A DNA stretch of 64,000 nucleotides from Marasmius tenuissimus (Eukaryota > Basidiomycota > Agaricomycetes > Agaricales > Marasmiaceae), in contig JAQOTA010000070.1 of assembly GCA_029532415.1 (NCBI GenBank), positions 620,001 to 684,000 of the forward strand, given 5' to 3'. The notes beneath the pieces were generated by a model that was not told where the DNA came from, made no database searches, and saw only the letters and a program-made list of their open reading frames with translations. This document shows, piece after piece, positions 22,539-35,108 of the stretch. How positions within the stretch are numbered: position 1 is the stretch's first letter; the number at the start of each line of letters is the position of its first letter. A program made the translations under genes and the position numbers.

Positions 22539-22918
22539 TGTCAGCAATCACCAGATCTGACCCGGTGACGCATCACACTAAGCTTTCAGACAAGAGGGAA
22601 CGAGGCAAAGATAAGAGAACTCTATACTGGTAAGGAATAAACCAGCTCAAGACTGGGGAATACATGCAGAGTATCTACTTCTTATATACTACTGAGAGGA
22701 CTACGGCGTGTGTCTACGGTGAGGTATGACATCAAGGTATGACATTGTGAAACAGTATCTGAAACAGGACCAACATGTGTCTACAGCATGTGGGTCCCTT
22801 CATGTATCTACCATGTGTCTATATGATAAGATACAAGTCATGTGAGGGATAAGATATAGATAAGATGGAAAATGATAAGATAAGGAGAAAAGATAAGATA
22901 GGAGGGAAATTCATGACA
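22539..22918 (-). repeat. Gypsy-2 5' LTR (380 bp)
   Basis: Partner of 17166-17545, about 96 percent identical by eye. Confidence 0.95.
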
Positions 22919-22923
22919 TTCAC
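22919..22923. repeat. Target-site duplication TTCAC of gypsy-2 (right copy)
   Basis: Exact copy of 17161-17165. Confidence 0.95.
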
Positions 22924-23490
22924 CCAGGGAACATTTTTCATCACAAAGGGATGCATACTGACAAGGAATAGCAACACCTCCTGTGAGGAAGGAGGTTCAG
23001 AAAGGGGCGTTAGCCTCTTTGCATCAATGTTCTCGACATGTAGACCATGCTCCACCGTTGTTCCTGTAAGTACCTCAACCTTTTCACCTGGCACCCCCAT
23101 ATCGGGTCTCAGAAGGAGTAGTGATCCTAGACATCCACCAAGACGGGCTTTGGCTCCAGGTCGTACCAATTCAGCGTCAAGTTGTGGGATGAGCAAGATG
23201 GTGGCAATTCCCCTAGGATTTAGGTTCTGCATGATGACAAGGGAAGAGTGATAGTAGGATCGTTGTAGCTTTTTCTGCCAGGATGGGGACAGATTGAATT
23301 GGGAACTGGGCAGAATAGTATCTGAGGAAGGTGTGTCCCCCAGTAGTCCAAACGTCAGATTGGAAACGCGAACCCAAGACACTTTTTCAATGAGTTGGGA
23401 GGGGAACTGCAGTGAGCAAATACTGTCCATGATGTCTAGGCGCTGCATCTTGACACTGTGATGGTGTTGAGGCAGAGGTCCTGCCCACAC
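22924..23490 (-). pseudogene. Spt5/KOW-like protein gene, 5' part (split by gypsy-2)
   Basis: A minus-strand frame of about 190 codons runs from 23490 to the gypsy-2 insertion. It includes QFPSQLIEKVSWVRV, RGIATILLIPQLDAELV and EVLLFLVSMHPFVMKNVPWV, then continues across the insertion as KEWVFEEG at 17160. The layout resembles KOW-module proteins of the Spt5 type, whose modules often carry a GVxVLLVPRL-like strand, but the match is by eye only. The gypsy insertion replaces the downstream sequence with LTR, so the encoded product is truncated. Confidence 0.4.
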
Positions 23491-24201
23491 AGTGGCAGCA
23501 TGGGACAGACTAGCTCACCTGGAGATAGGCTTGGGGGCAGCAACGAGAGTAGGAAAAGTACTGATATTGCATGTAGATACCGAGCTACTTATATACTATA
23601 CAGGGGTGACTGTAGCTACTATACAGAGGTGGCTGTAGCTACTATGGGAGTGACTAGGAATAGCATAGATTATAGTAAAACAATTGAAGCATAGATGTGG
23701 CCCGATACAACGGTACATATATCCGGTAGTCCGGTGTAGCACCTGCTATTAGAAAGCAGCTTCGGAGTCTTGTTTTTGTGTGATTTTAGCATAAAACAGA
23801 TAAGAAATGACTAGGTAATACGAGTACTAGAGTGAGTCCCAAGCGGCTAGTGAAAGGCTCAGATCCTAGCATAAGGAGAGAATAGCGCCTTGGAGGTGTC
23901 TCTCCTTATCTCTGAAAGCTGTAGGAGTCGTATAACTGAAGAAAGTATCACTTCAGAGGCATAACTAGGATCTGTAGTCATATCAAGGGAGTATCTCCAG
24001 TGGCTCAAAGGCATTGTACTAAGGACTAGAATAATAAGAATCAGACTTGACGAAGACCTGTACTAGAAAGAGCAACTCACCATGAAAGCATGGATGGTCG
24101 GAAAGCGAGACTAAGTTGAGCCTCAGAAGCTTGGTATAAGGTCAAGGCCTAGTGTTGGAGGCATGATTGATTCAAGTATACTAGGTATACTACAGGTTAC
24201 G
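23491..24201. other. Spacer with minus-strand TATA-like box
   Basis: GTATATAAGTAG in minus sense near 23585-23597 could be the core promoter of the split gene or part of an eroded LTR. No supported gene lies here. Confidence 0.3.
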
Positions 24202-24896
24202 CTAGTCATCCATATTGGCTAGAGCTACCTTGTCCCAACCAAAGTAATTATCTACATTGGAGTCTTCAGGATAATAAGAATCAATGAAGGTTTCATGATC
24301 TAGATAATTGGTATAGAATGGATCACATAAGATAGGATTATAGAAAGAAAAGGATTGGGAGAGCCAACGACCCATGACAGGGGAGTACTTGAAGAACAAG
24401 AGCTTGGTATAGTCAAGCTTCAGAGGTGCTGGGCACTCAGCACAACTGACGACAGCATCGATCCAAGCGTTGATGGCTCCAGGAGTACGAGCGGTTTTGA
24501 AGTCAAGGAAACCAACTCGAGCTATGGACTCAGCGACCATGTTGATGACAGACCTGGCATCGTGAGGAATGAAGTGGTCAAAGGTGTCCTCGCAGAGATA
24601 GATTTTGTCCTGGATCATGTCGTAACAAATCATGTAGCCCCAGTAGATGGATCTGTGGCAACTAAGGAAGAACTGCTGGAAGATGGTTCTGAGGATAGCT
24701 TCTTGTTCTGCATCAAGTGGAATGGGTAGGATGATGCAGCACTCCTTGATCTTATCAGAGTAATCTTCTGGATACCACCAGAGCTTATACAACTCTGAAG
24801 AGGAAGTCAGAAGGCCACCTTGGAATCTAGAAAAGAGAAAGACTTACTATAGAGTAAGTTGCAGAAGTGGTCTTTGATGTTATGCAAGTGTGCCAT
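24202..24896 (-). CDS. Hypothetical protein, 213 aa, two exons
   Basis: Exon 1 is 24848-24896 and exon 2 is 24202-24794, split by a 53-nt intron with GTAAGT and TTCAG ends. The phases close in frame and no stop interrupts, so it looks intact. The protein starts MAHLHNIKDHFCNLLYKLYK. Further on it contains IYWGYMICYDMIQDKIYLCED, read across two blocks, and many aromatic and acidic residues, and ends in DKVALANMDD. I see no signal peptide, membrane segment or catalytic motif and recognise no family. The frame stays open upstream of the chosen ATG for about 50 codons (to 25046), so a longer N-terminus or a further exon is possible. It sits between transposon remnants and could be element-derived. 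Confidence 0.55.
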
Positions 24897-25049
24897 AGTG
24901 CGCTTGGGGGGAAAGTAAGCAAGGAATTGGGACAACCTAGTACTTGCTTTTACTGACTTCTGGACTTGCCGCCAAAGTGGAAATTTTACTTCAGAAACTA
25001 GGAAATTAGTGCTTTGGAGGCGTGGATCCGAACCAGGCACTGGGCACTA

Positions 25050-28000
25050 AACAATGATCGAGAAGTGATCGGAGGTCTTGCACCTTTGGCATACCTCCCT
25101 TGTACTTGTACATTGAGATATTGACCATACTAAGGGCATAGTTGGCGCTGGTAGCAAATGCAAAGCTCAACTGTACTAGAAGGCAAGGGACTAAGAAAGA
25201 AAGGAATGGCGTACCGAAGAATCGAGTAGGAGTTCTGGCTGAACCATTGAACTATTACCCGGTATCCAAGGTACCAAGATTGGATATAGTGGGGTGGCCA
25301 TATGGATGGCAGGATGTCAGAATTATCCAAGCTATGGAAAGGACATTGACCTGGCTATGGACGGCTGGGTAACTCAATGAATATAGGCATCTAGTAGCAC
25401 TTCAGACGCAAGTACTTTGCTTCAGACAAAGGGAGTATATGCTTTGGAGGCAGACAGAACAGGATGACCTATGATGATTGAAGAGTCTAGAACCGGAGAA
25501 TCAATGCTGCAGAGGCAGATAGGCAGAACAGAACCATCGATAGGAGAGACCCGGAAGAAAAGAATGTTAGAGAATGTTCGAGGCTGATGATACTTCCAAA
25601 GCAAATTATTGGTTTTGACTTTGGGGTTCAAAAGCGTAGATTGAACACAAAAACTCTCCAAGTATATTCCAAAGTAGGTAGTTTATGCCCCCAAGGCATG
25701 GTTTATTTAATATTTGTACAATTCAGTAGAATTAGAGCATCCTAGAGTATATAAGCAGTGGGGTTTTCATGAAGGATCCCCAAGCAATCTGTACAATTAG
25801 TATTCAGAGGAGACAAAGCTATTCCACTTGTTGGGTAGTTAGTTGACTCAGGAGTGCTTCTGGAGAGACATTAGAATGGAATAGAACTTTGTTTGCCCAA
25901 AACTAGAAAATCCATTGAACACTTGCTTGACCTTGACTTTGCATTGTTTGTCTGCGACGCTGACTTGACTAGCTGAGCTAGTGTTGAACTTCTGATTCTA
26001 ATTGGGCTGAGGATATTGTTTGCCATTGACAGTTGGTCTGGTTATTGACAGACTTGATTGGAGTCTTATTACCATTGTTTGATTTGATTGTCTTGTTGCC
26101 CCTCGCTGTTCAAGTGGTTCTGAAGCTAGTTGAAGCCTAAGAACGCACTTCCAAAGCACCAAACAAACTCTACACTCCCCGAAAGAACCCATGAACCTCT
26201 CTTCTGAACCCCACTTTTGACCTCCAAACTGGTTTCAGAGGCGAAGCTACCTTAGTTGGATAGTTTCTTGAGTCAGATTTCCTTCAGCCTACTATTGCAG
26301 TCTGGCTAAAAGCAGAACCTACGATCAACGCTGATCCCCAATTCCCACACCCTTCAGCTACACTCTTGAGTATTAGGAGGATTTGACCTACGAGTTAGAT
26401 TTTATTATACACCGTGAGTGGCGCTTTACAATGGGCCACTGGTGACTAGTTTAGTGTCCCCAGTTTGGCACTGTAGATATTCCAGGTGAACGTGGAACCC
26501 AAATAGTGATGATAGCAGGTTATGCGGATCCAGCCACCACCAATTTGCATGAGTATGTCCATGAGCCTCAATGCCATCGTAATCCAAGAAACAGCTGGGG
26601 GGGTGGATGATAGCATCTGGGAGGTAGTCTCTGTGAAAAGAATATCGGGACCCAGCAATGAACATAATTTCGAGGAGAGCAGCAACGTGAACTTCCAACT
26701 GTAAGAGGTAACAGAAGAATTATGTGAGGCAGTTTGTTGAGGGCATGCGGGTATGAGGACTTGGACCTACCCTCTTGACTTGAGCCCCTGGGGTGGCAAC
26801 CCTCATGAAGGCCCACTCCATCTTTTCCAGAAACAGTGCCTGTTGAGGTGGGCAAGGTGTGACTGGTATCTTTCTGGGTGGCTTTACCGCATATTGGTGA
26901 ACCACCACTGAGAGGACCAGCAAGGGTACTTGTAGGATTATAGAGGGAGTAGACATGGTGAACCTGAGAAAAATGTACCCAAGAGATCCTCAACTCATGC
27001 TGGGCGGAACTTGGATTGTGAAATGATTCTATTACTGTGCCCATGTGGGACAATGGGAGGCATGACCGTATAGGGGGTGACTGGGTGCATCAAAGCTGTC
27101 AATAACGCAGCATGACTTCTGTGCCAAAGGTAAAGCCAAATTTCTGCTAAAAATTTGAATCATCCTTGAGTGCAATGGATTGATATCTTGCCCACGATTG
27201 CTGAGATACAGATACCATACTCCAAGAACTAGTGGCTCACTTACTTGAGTAGAAGTCAGCGTGGAATTTCCGAAGCCAAATAATGATTCTTATTACTGGA
27301 TTTGTAGAGGTCCGAGGTAGACTAGAGCCCCTGGCAAAAGGCTGCTAGAAGAAAGGTTGGAATATAGTTTTCAAGCACAGTGTACAGTAGACCAGAGGTT
27401 GGTTGTGTGCATACCATGTCATTTCTCATTCCATCCATCAATGGCCTCTCCGACTCGTTGTCGATTGTTTGTGATCAATTTGGACCCCCAATGCAAGATG
27501 TTCATGAGCCAACTCGGATACTCTGGCACAATATTGAGTCATTTTGGGCAATTCCGAGCGAGATTCACGAACTGACCTCATGAAGCCCTCAGGCCTGTCC
27601 TTCAAACCTGGTAAGAGCACATTGGTTGCCCCATACTGTATTCTGGGCTGAAGGCCTTTGAGTCTCCTTGCACCTTCTTGACGCAATAAGTTTGATTGTC
27701 ATGGGTGTCAAAGCAAAGGCTGGATTCTGGCCCGTGCGCCCATTGACATTTGTTTGCTTAGCATGTGATCATGTTTTCTCCACTTAACTCACTCGTGGCA
27801 CTATTCATCTGTAGCACCGCCTGTTGGCGACAGTTCCCAACTCCCTCAAATCAGAAAAATTGCAGAGATTAATTACATTTGAGGGACAAACGATACAAAT
27901 ATAGCATGTCAAGGTACAGGTAAACCAATGTTCACCAAGGCAGGGAAAAAAACAAACCAAAAAGCTAAACAATGTCCTTTGAAAATTAGATTTCATGTCC

Positions 28001-29418
28001 CGACCGCAGATGGGCAACACATCGGAAAGGAAACTGCTCTGTGAGATGTTCGTCGCTGCCTGCAACTGGTTTCTTGAAGCTAAACTCAAACACTTGGCAG
28101 CATCATTGTCTGTCAAATACATCCAAGGCGGAAAAGGCGAGCTCAAAATAGAATATGATGCAACAACATTCATGGTTAATTCTCTTTGAAGACCTCCTTG
28201 TACAAGTGAGGAAAGAACAAAGAACAAAGGAAAACAGCTTTAACAATCAGTGCGCAGCCATGTCTGAGTTTACGTGCGTATTAGTAATTTTTTCAATGGA
28301 GATAAAGGAGAAATGGCTGGATTCAAATTTGCGTTTTCACGTGAAGCCGCTGCATATAGACATATAATCATGTTGTGGCCGGATAAGACAGGTTGCTAAG
28401 TGAAAAATAATTTCGAGCACCCCAAGGAACCCTCCTCCATTCAGAGTCAGGAAAGCAAACCTTGATTTTCCCTTCTCCCTCCCATCATGTCTGTCTCTGG
28501 TCTACCTCATAGTTTGTACTTGCAGCTCTTGGCATTATTTCTTCTCTCGATGGCTGAAGTGTTGAAAATGCAAATTTGAGCCTGTTCAAGTGATATTCTT
28601 TTTTACCTGGTAAATTTGATTCACGTAGATGGACTTTAAGCTACTGCAAGGCCCGATACAACAATTTTCTGTGTTGTGAACGTTTCCGCACTGTAGGGGG
28701 GGGGCATAACTTTGGAGGTGAGTTAAGATCCGAATATTGGATATCAAATACTGGATGTAGGATGGGTTGCTCGTTTTAAGTGTCCTGAATGACTAGGTAG
28801 TAGGGATACTGCAGGTACGTTGTTCTGGCCCAAATTCTCTTCTGATCCTGGACCCACTCATCTACCTACACAGTATGGACTGCCATTACACATTGTGAGA
28901 TCTCAAGGGTATTGTCCCTCTCTTTGCTGCGCTATCAACAGCAACAACAGTCCAAATGTATACATTGGTTTCAAAACACCTGATCTTTGAACTCCTCATC
29001 AGTTGGTAGTGTTTGTCCATGTGAAACCTGGCTTTGAGAGACTAGCGATGAACATGATCTTGGGGAGATACTCCAAAAGATCATCAACCAGATCCTCTCA
29101 TGGTATCTTTAAGAAGAATGCAGGAAGTGGTGAGAGCACATGAAGCTATAGAAAAACTTCTCAAGATCTATCAGCTTTATTTGGTTGATGTCGCAATCCT
29201 AGCATTGTTTTAATTACAGCTTAGCTCAACAAGGGATGGATCTGCAACAACAATTACCATCACAATTGTAGTTGTCCCTTTCCCCAAATAGCATGATGGC
29301 TCTGTTTCTTTTGGGCATATCTTATGTATAAAGAGCTTTTGCTATTTCACAATGTACTCATCTATCCCACTTCTTATCTCCTGTCTGTCCAATTCTCTGG
29401 ATTGCTATCAAATTGAAG
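25050..29418. other. Region without a supported gene; coding-like remnants
   Basis: Short frames appear on the minus strand at 25422-25661, 26568-27053, 27438-27686 and 27805-28227, but none has closing splice phases or a recognised motif. A plus-strand TATA-like agagtatataagcag at 25747 is followed by no convincing frame. A run of eight G lies at 28694-28702. I read this as decayed transposon and gene sequence. Confidence 0.35.
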
Positions 29419-31560
29419 ATGGGGCAGACAAGCTTCACTGTGGAGAATTGGGGTGCCCAGATGATTGCATTCATATTTGACCTCTTGTAAGTTGCCACTG
29501 TTGACATGGACCACAATAATTGAAAATCCCTGTACAGTCTCTATGGGGTCGGGACAGTTTGTTTCTCAAGTTTGGTTTCAATGTTTCATTTTTAATTGAC
29601 CATTGAAGGTTCTTGTGATGCAATATTTTCGATCCTACAATTCCTCTGACAGTGCTCCAATCAGAAGTGCTGTAAGTGACTTCTTTGATATACCAGCTTT
29701 ACTGATATGTAAGATCTTGCCTCACAGGTTGGACTTGTCTTGTAAGTGGGATCTTGCTCCCAGTTGCCTTGGAACTCAATCCAATTATTTGTGAAGCTTC
29801 TTTGCAACAACTCATGTCATATTCCTGAGCCACCAGATGTACACAGACTTTGTGACCTGGTTCACTCAAGCAGAAAGCCTGGACATCATTCTACCGTTAG
29901 CCATTTCTTACTTCCCTGCCCTTGTAATAACTAATGAGGATTGCACATACAGCTCTGCCTCTGTACAGTCTATTATCATGAAAATAATGTTGATCTGACC
30001 TTTTGAGGCAGGGTATGCTCCTTGGAATTGTAGGTATTGTGTCTGTGACAATATTTCTACACCTAACAAAAGTTATGCTCCAGTATCTTACAGCATTTAC
30101 AACACAGCTGTGAGTCAGTGCTATATCTGCCCAACTCAGAGACCTTGATACCTTGTTATCTTTCTAGATTCTTTGGAACACGCATCTACACCTGTAGGTT
30201 TCCTGGAATCCTGAATTATGTTTGACCCAGGCATCACACTTTTGCTCACAGTGGCACCTGGAGGAAAAAAGATCCTTCTATCATTACCAGTGGTATGTAG
30301 TGACTATTGTGGTTCTCCTATCTCAACCTTTCCTAATCAATTCTATGTTAGGTCCTTTTGGCATGCCTTCAGATTGGTGGGTTCATGCAGGAACTTGACT
30401 GGTCAGTATCAATGATGATTGAACCATGTTTGTCAGGATTTGGGATTGGTATGTGGTGTATTTGTTGTTGAATCTGTATTGCTCAAAGCCAAACCTAGCC
30501 CAAACTATCCTCACGTAAGTCCAGTCTTCTCTTGCACTCCAGTCAAGGACCCTTGGAGCTGATGGTGATGCTACCTCTTGCTACTCAGCACACGTGTCAA
30601 ATCCTACACATTATTGGCAACTACTACAGTGCGCCACCTCATTATATCTGTCCCTCCCAAAACCTTCCAACCAGAATCTGGTGTTAGGGTATTACATCTA
30701 CCCAGGCGGGATTAACAGTAGCATGTGATATCACAATCACGGTCATTCTTTGCTATGTCCTGAACACCTCAAGGTCACAAAGTCGTAGGTATGTAGAAGT
30801 CTCTATCAACCACCAGATCTTTATCTTCACAAATACTTGATCCTCTAGGACTGATTCTATCATTGACAAGTTGATCATATATGCCATCAACCGTGGGGCG
30901 GCAACAAGGTTTGGAGATGGCTTTTTCCGGTTCACAGCATCCTGAGACTGTCTTTAACTTTAGCCTCGCAGCTTTGGTTCAATTGATACTGGTACGTGGG
31001 TGGAAAATTTTGAAGCAAGACTCTATCAAACCCCTTGTTTATAGTTTGTGGCCAAGCCTGGCACGCTTACTTTGTATGTCAGCTCACCTATGTTGGTAAA
31101 GGACCAAGTTCTTATTCGGCTCAAACTAAACAGTGCAATATTCTTGACTCCCAGCTGCCACCGTAAGTCAGTTTGCATCCCAACAACCTCTGCTAGTCCA
31201 AGTGATTTGCCTGATGCCCTCCAGTCTATGTGATCTCTGTGTGCAGCATGTACGTCTCTGAAGGATCTTTAATGTGGACCAATAGTCACTCATGTTACTG
31301 AAGGTTGATCTCCCGCGAGGGCTTGCGCTCCCAACTTTGTGTCATACCCGAAACCAACTTCCAATTGGGTGAGTTCCCCAATGCTACAGGCAATCCAGGT
31401 GTAGGATACAATGTGAGTATGGTACACACTATTCTACAGGTAATTCTGACACAGAGACCTTTTCTAGCTCCCTAATGCGGGAGCAGCAGTGATATCCGGA
31501 CGTCATCGAGGCCTTCAAGTGTTCAAGGAGGTTAGCGTCCGGAGGTTCGATGATTCGTGA
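29419..31560 (+). CDS. Seven-helix membrane protein, DUF6534-like (paralog of 62158-64000)
   Basis: The start ATG (29419) opens MGQTSFTVENWGAQMIAFIFD. Clear exons follow: 29419-29486, 29538-29556, 29609-29671, 29728-29741 (14 nt) and 29797-29895 (FFATTHVIFLSHQMYTDFVTW). Later exons encode SLAALVQLIL, FVAKPGTLTL, IFLTPSCH, LYVISVCSMLISREGLR and finally LQVFKEVSVRRFDDS with TGA at 31558-31560. Introns are 40-60 nt with GTAAGT-type donors. Exons between about 29896 and 30960 are not fully resolved. Hydrophobic segments and the LYVxSxxSMLxSR signature fit the mushroom DUF6534-type membrane proteins, often viewed as receptor-like; function is unproven. The minus-strand gene at the right edge shares sequence and intron positions. 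Confidence 0.6.
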
Positions 31561-34380
31561 GTCAATGGACCCAAACTCTATATGACACAGCGGCCCACTA
31601 TGCGCATAGATTTCATGTTCCCGAGCCCATACTCAACAGTAATGGATGTAAGCTGGAGGAGGTTTGAAGATCAGAAGCCTTCCCATGTATTTAGAAGCCT
31701 GTGTTAACTCCCGAAGGGCCGTACATTCACCAAAGTTTGCTATCCTCTGGTATAGTCACTGTACTTGTTATGACTCTCTGTTTGTAGTTTCCCCTATTCA
31801 TTTTTAGTTGCAGTAAATACAAAACACCTTATATATATTCATTCTCTTCCTTCCAATTTGTCTGTAAGGATCATCACTACCCTTGCATTGTTGAGCTCCA
31901 GTGCCACACCAACTCATTGCTATGCTTTCTGATTTCTCACTCTTCATCATTACTCACAATAGGAGTTCCAGTTAACCTTCCAAAGATAGAGGGGTGAACT
32001 CCAAGGCCGTTTCTAATAACCACAAGTGAGATAAACTGGATCTCCGTGGTAAATCTCAGCAACATAGTGGTCTTGTGAAGAGTGTTGATATTGTACCTGT
32101 CAGCCGTGATGACACAGGGACAGTCTGATCGTCGACAGAATCATCCTGATGCCAGAATTCTTATAACGAACTATTCACAGGGATTACAACGAGAGTTATA
32201 GGCGTAACCTGTGAAAAAGCAAATTGCCAAGATTAATATGACAATTCTGGAACAATGTTGCACTTCTTGTGCATCTATCTGCACTGGGTGCAGGATTGCG
32301 TAACTTTTGACGGGTATTCGAGATTGATGCTGAACTTTATTCAGGGAGATCTTAGCATAAATCGTGGAACAGAGGAAAGAGATACCTGGTACCGGAAATG
32401 GGTGGAAATGCAAAAAAGACGCTAAAATTGGAATTTCTATCACATTTGTCTCCCATATAGGTCCAGTTTGGATCAAATATGTCTCGCATTGGCCACGGAA
32501 ATTATGATAATTTCTCCCCAAATCAGTTTTCACATCAGTCCTCCGTTTCTCATCGAAACTTACGGGTTCTTGCACCCAGTGGTATCTGTCTTACACAGCG
32601 TATGTTTATAGAAATCACGCACTTCCCGCGTTACCTTTCATCAAGATACCATCCTCTGATCATGTGGTGCGAGTCAAGGGGATCTTCACGAGGCTATGCA
32701 AGCTTGTTCATCCGCCCGGCTTGCAGATTCCATGTCCTACGTGCTGAGTGCCGTGGGATTCAAGCTGGAGGATTTCTGGCGACTACAGAGTCTCGTGAGC
32801 GGTAGATAAGCTTTGTATGATATAATACTCGTACTTTTCATACAATTACGAATCCAGGACTGTGCCTCCATATCATGCCTTCTCTGTCAATGAGGGATAT
32901 TACTGTTGTTGTGGCGCATTGCTTGGAAGGTTTGATGGAGTCGACCCGGCTTGTACGGATTGCTTGGGAGTTGGGGAAAGGTTGAACTGTGCTGGATGAC
33001 TTAGAAGGCCACTGCTAGCAACACACATATCAGACGTTCCCAAACTTGCCGACAATGTGCACCCTTTGATCATGGTGCACCTTCTCGTAATGTCGTTCAC
33101 TCGAAATCACGAACTCTCCGAAGATCATCTCGAGATGTTCTTCTCCCACAAGACCGGTGCTTCCCTGAATCCATCTGACTATGCGATCGTCATTTTCCTC
33201 GACGGGAATGCTTCTAATTGCCCTGAGTCCGACGAATCTCTTTGCAGAGCTCAACGATCTTAGACCGACTTGGGCAACAAATGACAGAATTTGTTGTACA
33301 GTTGAAAGGAGAATATTCTCCCGCCACCTCTGGCCAGAAAGCTGGAGTCGCCATCGTCAGGAATATAATCTCAAATATTCCAATAATATGCACGACACTT
33401 CTAAACTACTCTACTGAGTCTAAACAGGGACGATTTGAACATAGCGAGCAAGCAGCTTCAACTGGCAATTCGCCAGTAGACTCATGGCCGGCCTGCGTAA
33501 AGTAAGCTCTACGCTGAGGAGGGCTAATTAGATCAAGATCGACGCCAACCACTGCATGAGTTTATTTTTCCCTATTCCTTGGTCTGACCGAAAATCCGAA
33601 GATATTTGTAGGCACACTATGATGGGAGTATGTGTTCATGCTGTGGATTTGCTGTGAATCCACCGTCGAGCGAAGAGTGCTGCTTACTGCATCCCAAATG
33701 CGTCGGAGGTAGTGTCATCAATACACGGCTTAGAGAAGCAGATAGAACAACTTCAAACAGGAACTCAGATGGACCGCCTGAGAGAGCATAGTCCTTGTTT
33801 TGGGACAAAGTATCTCACGCCACTTGGGAACTTCTCGACAACGCCACAGGTGGTTTTGTATAATCTACTAGCTCACCACAATTCATGATACTGCACGGCG
33901 ATGTTCTAAATAACACTAGCAATTGACACCTCTGCATCTCCATATCAATCTTTGAGCCCTTGAGCCCTTTTATACCTACAACAATCCCGTGGCCAGCCAT
34001 CATTTCCCGGAGAGCGTTCCCGACTGGAGCGTATCAAAACGGTATGGTTCTGGCTGCCCGTAAGATGTAGTACTCTAGCTGTCTATGTTGGCTACGGAAC
34101 CCTACCTTTCCGAAATGGGACCAAGTGTAGGTTTTATTTCTTACTTTATATCTATTGATATAAGCATGTGTATTCACAAGGTGCAACAGCATCATCTATG
34201 CGCATTCCAGGCAGTTGACGAATATTTGCAGGCCTAGCACCTATAAAAGTACAAAATCAAAGATTGATAGATACCGTTGTGAATCTATCCGAGTATCCTG
34301 AACTGCGGGCCAGGCATTCCGGACACATGCGTTTCGCGTTGAATTCAGACGACTGTCCTCATTAGCTCAAGTGAATTAAG
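31561..34380. other. Spacer; no supported gene
   Basis: A minus-strand frame at 33030-33254 (73 codons, IRSIPVEENDDRIVRWIQG) and a plus frame at 32479-32805 look faintly protein-like. They have no partner exons or motifs I can support. Confidence 0.35.
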
Positions 34381-34994
34381 TCAGGGTCTTGAGTCGTTGA
34401 CATGATATTCAATTATCCTTTGCGTCCTCTTCATTCTGAGGAATGTACCGGGATATAATATACAACATGAGATGTTCCGTAAATTCGTAACGTATTCATG
34501 ATTCAGTGGCACGGCCTTATTCGCCTCGTTCACTAGAGGATTCACGATCTCAACTACCCTCTTGAACTTCTGCTTGTCTGCCTCGCTCGCCTGAGCCTGA
34601 CTAGCTCTCTGCTGGCACCCAGAGGGATCACCGTTCATCCACTCGAAATCGCCACTGGTCGGAATCGACTTTCGAATGCTGTGAAGCTCATCGAGAAGTT
34701 CAGCGTGATCATCGTGCCCGTGGCTCTTCGAAACAGCATCCTGAAGAGAAGATGCATCCTCTGGTCGTACAGGGGACGTGATATTGAGTTCATGGTGGTC
34801 CTTGGGTCGAGTCGCAGTGAAGATATGGTCTGGAGTTGGGGGGTGCAAAGCTACCGACGATACCTGCCCGGTGGGATCGATGAGAGTGGATCGAGAGGGT
34901 ATCTACCCGTTTTTACCTTTCTGAATCCCGACGGAGTACTCGCTGGGAGGTATTTGAATTCGGGGGCTGCGAGGCAAGATGAAAGACTAGTCAT
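34381..34994 (-). CDS. Hypothetical protein, 186 aa, two exons
   Basis: Exon 1 is 34917-34994 (26 codons, MTSLSSCLAAPEFKYLPAST) and exon 2 is 34381-34863, joined across a 53-nt phase-0 intron (GTAAAA...GGGCAG). The spliced frame is open to a stop at 34381. The protein is hydrophilic. The middle contains DDHAELLDELHSIRKS and the C-terminal half is rich in charged residues (ADKQKFKRVVEIVNPLVNEA), possibly helical. No signal peptide or membrane segment is apparent and I know no matching family. The next gene starts divergently about 230 bp away, so the two may share the intergenic promoter region, which includes TATAAATA at 35101. Confidence 0.5.
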
Positions 34995-35100
34995 GATGTC
35001 ACACGGGGCGCGGAGCAGGTTTTCCAGGCCGTAAAAGCAGTCGCGAAAGAAACTCGGGAAAGGAAAGAATTCCCGAGCTACAGAATTCACTATTCGCCGC

Positions 35101-35108
35101 TATAAATA
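35101..35108 (+). promoter_or_regulatory. TATA box, probably of the F-box gene
   Basis: tataaata on the plus strand lies about 120 bp upstream of the proposed F-box start at 35223. Confidence 0.4.

Larger units (their letters stand above)
17166..22918 (-). mobile_element. Ty3/gypsy retrotransposon 2, full length
   Basis: Two 380-bp LTRs (17166-17545 and 22539-22918) begin TGTCAGCAAT and end TTCATGACA. By eye they differ at about 16 sites, nearly all transitions. A perfect 5-bp duplication TTCAC flanks the whole element, so this is one insertion event with both ends intact. Minus-strand order is leader, a short Gag with zinc knuckle, protease, RT, RNase H, integrase, purine tract. Pol is interrupted by stops and a frameshift. 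The element splits a coding sequence on the same strand. Confidence 0.97.

Noticed and set aside
25735..25760. Plus-strand TATA box agagtatataag as promoter of a gene
   Set aside because: No convincing plus-strand reading frame follows; it could be part of an eroded LTR.
26568..27053. Minus-strand 161-codon frame
   Set aside because: No recognisable motif, overlaps competing open frames, and no closing splice model.
28690..28705. G-run as a possible G-quadruplex or junction
   Set aside because: It is a single G run with no neighbouring G tracts, so no quadruplex pattern.
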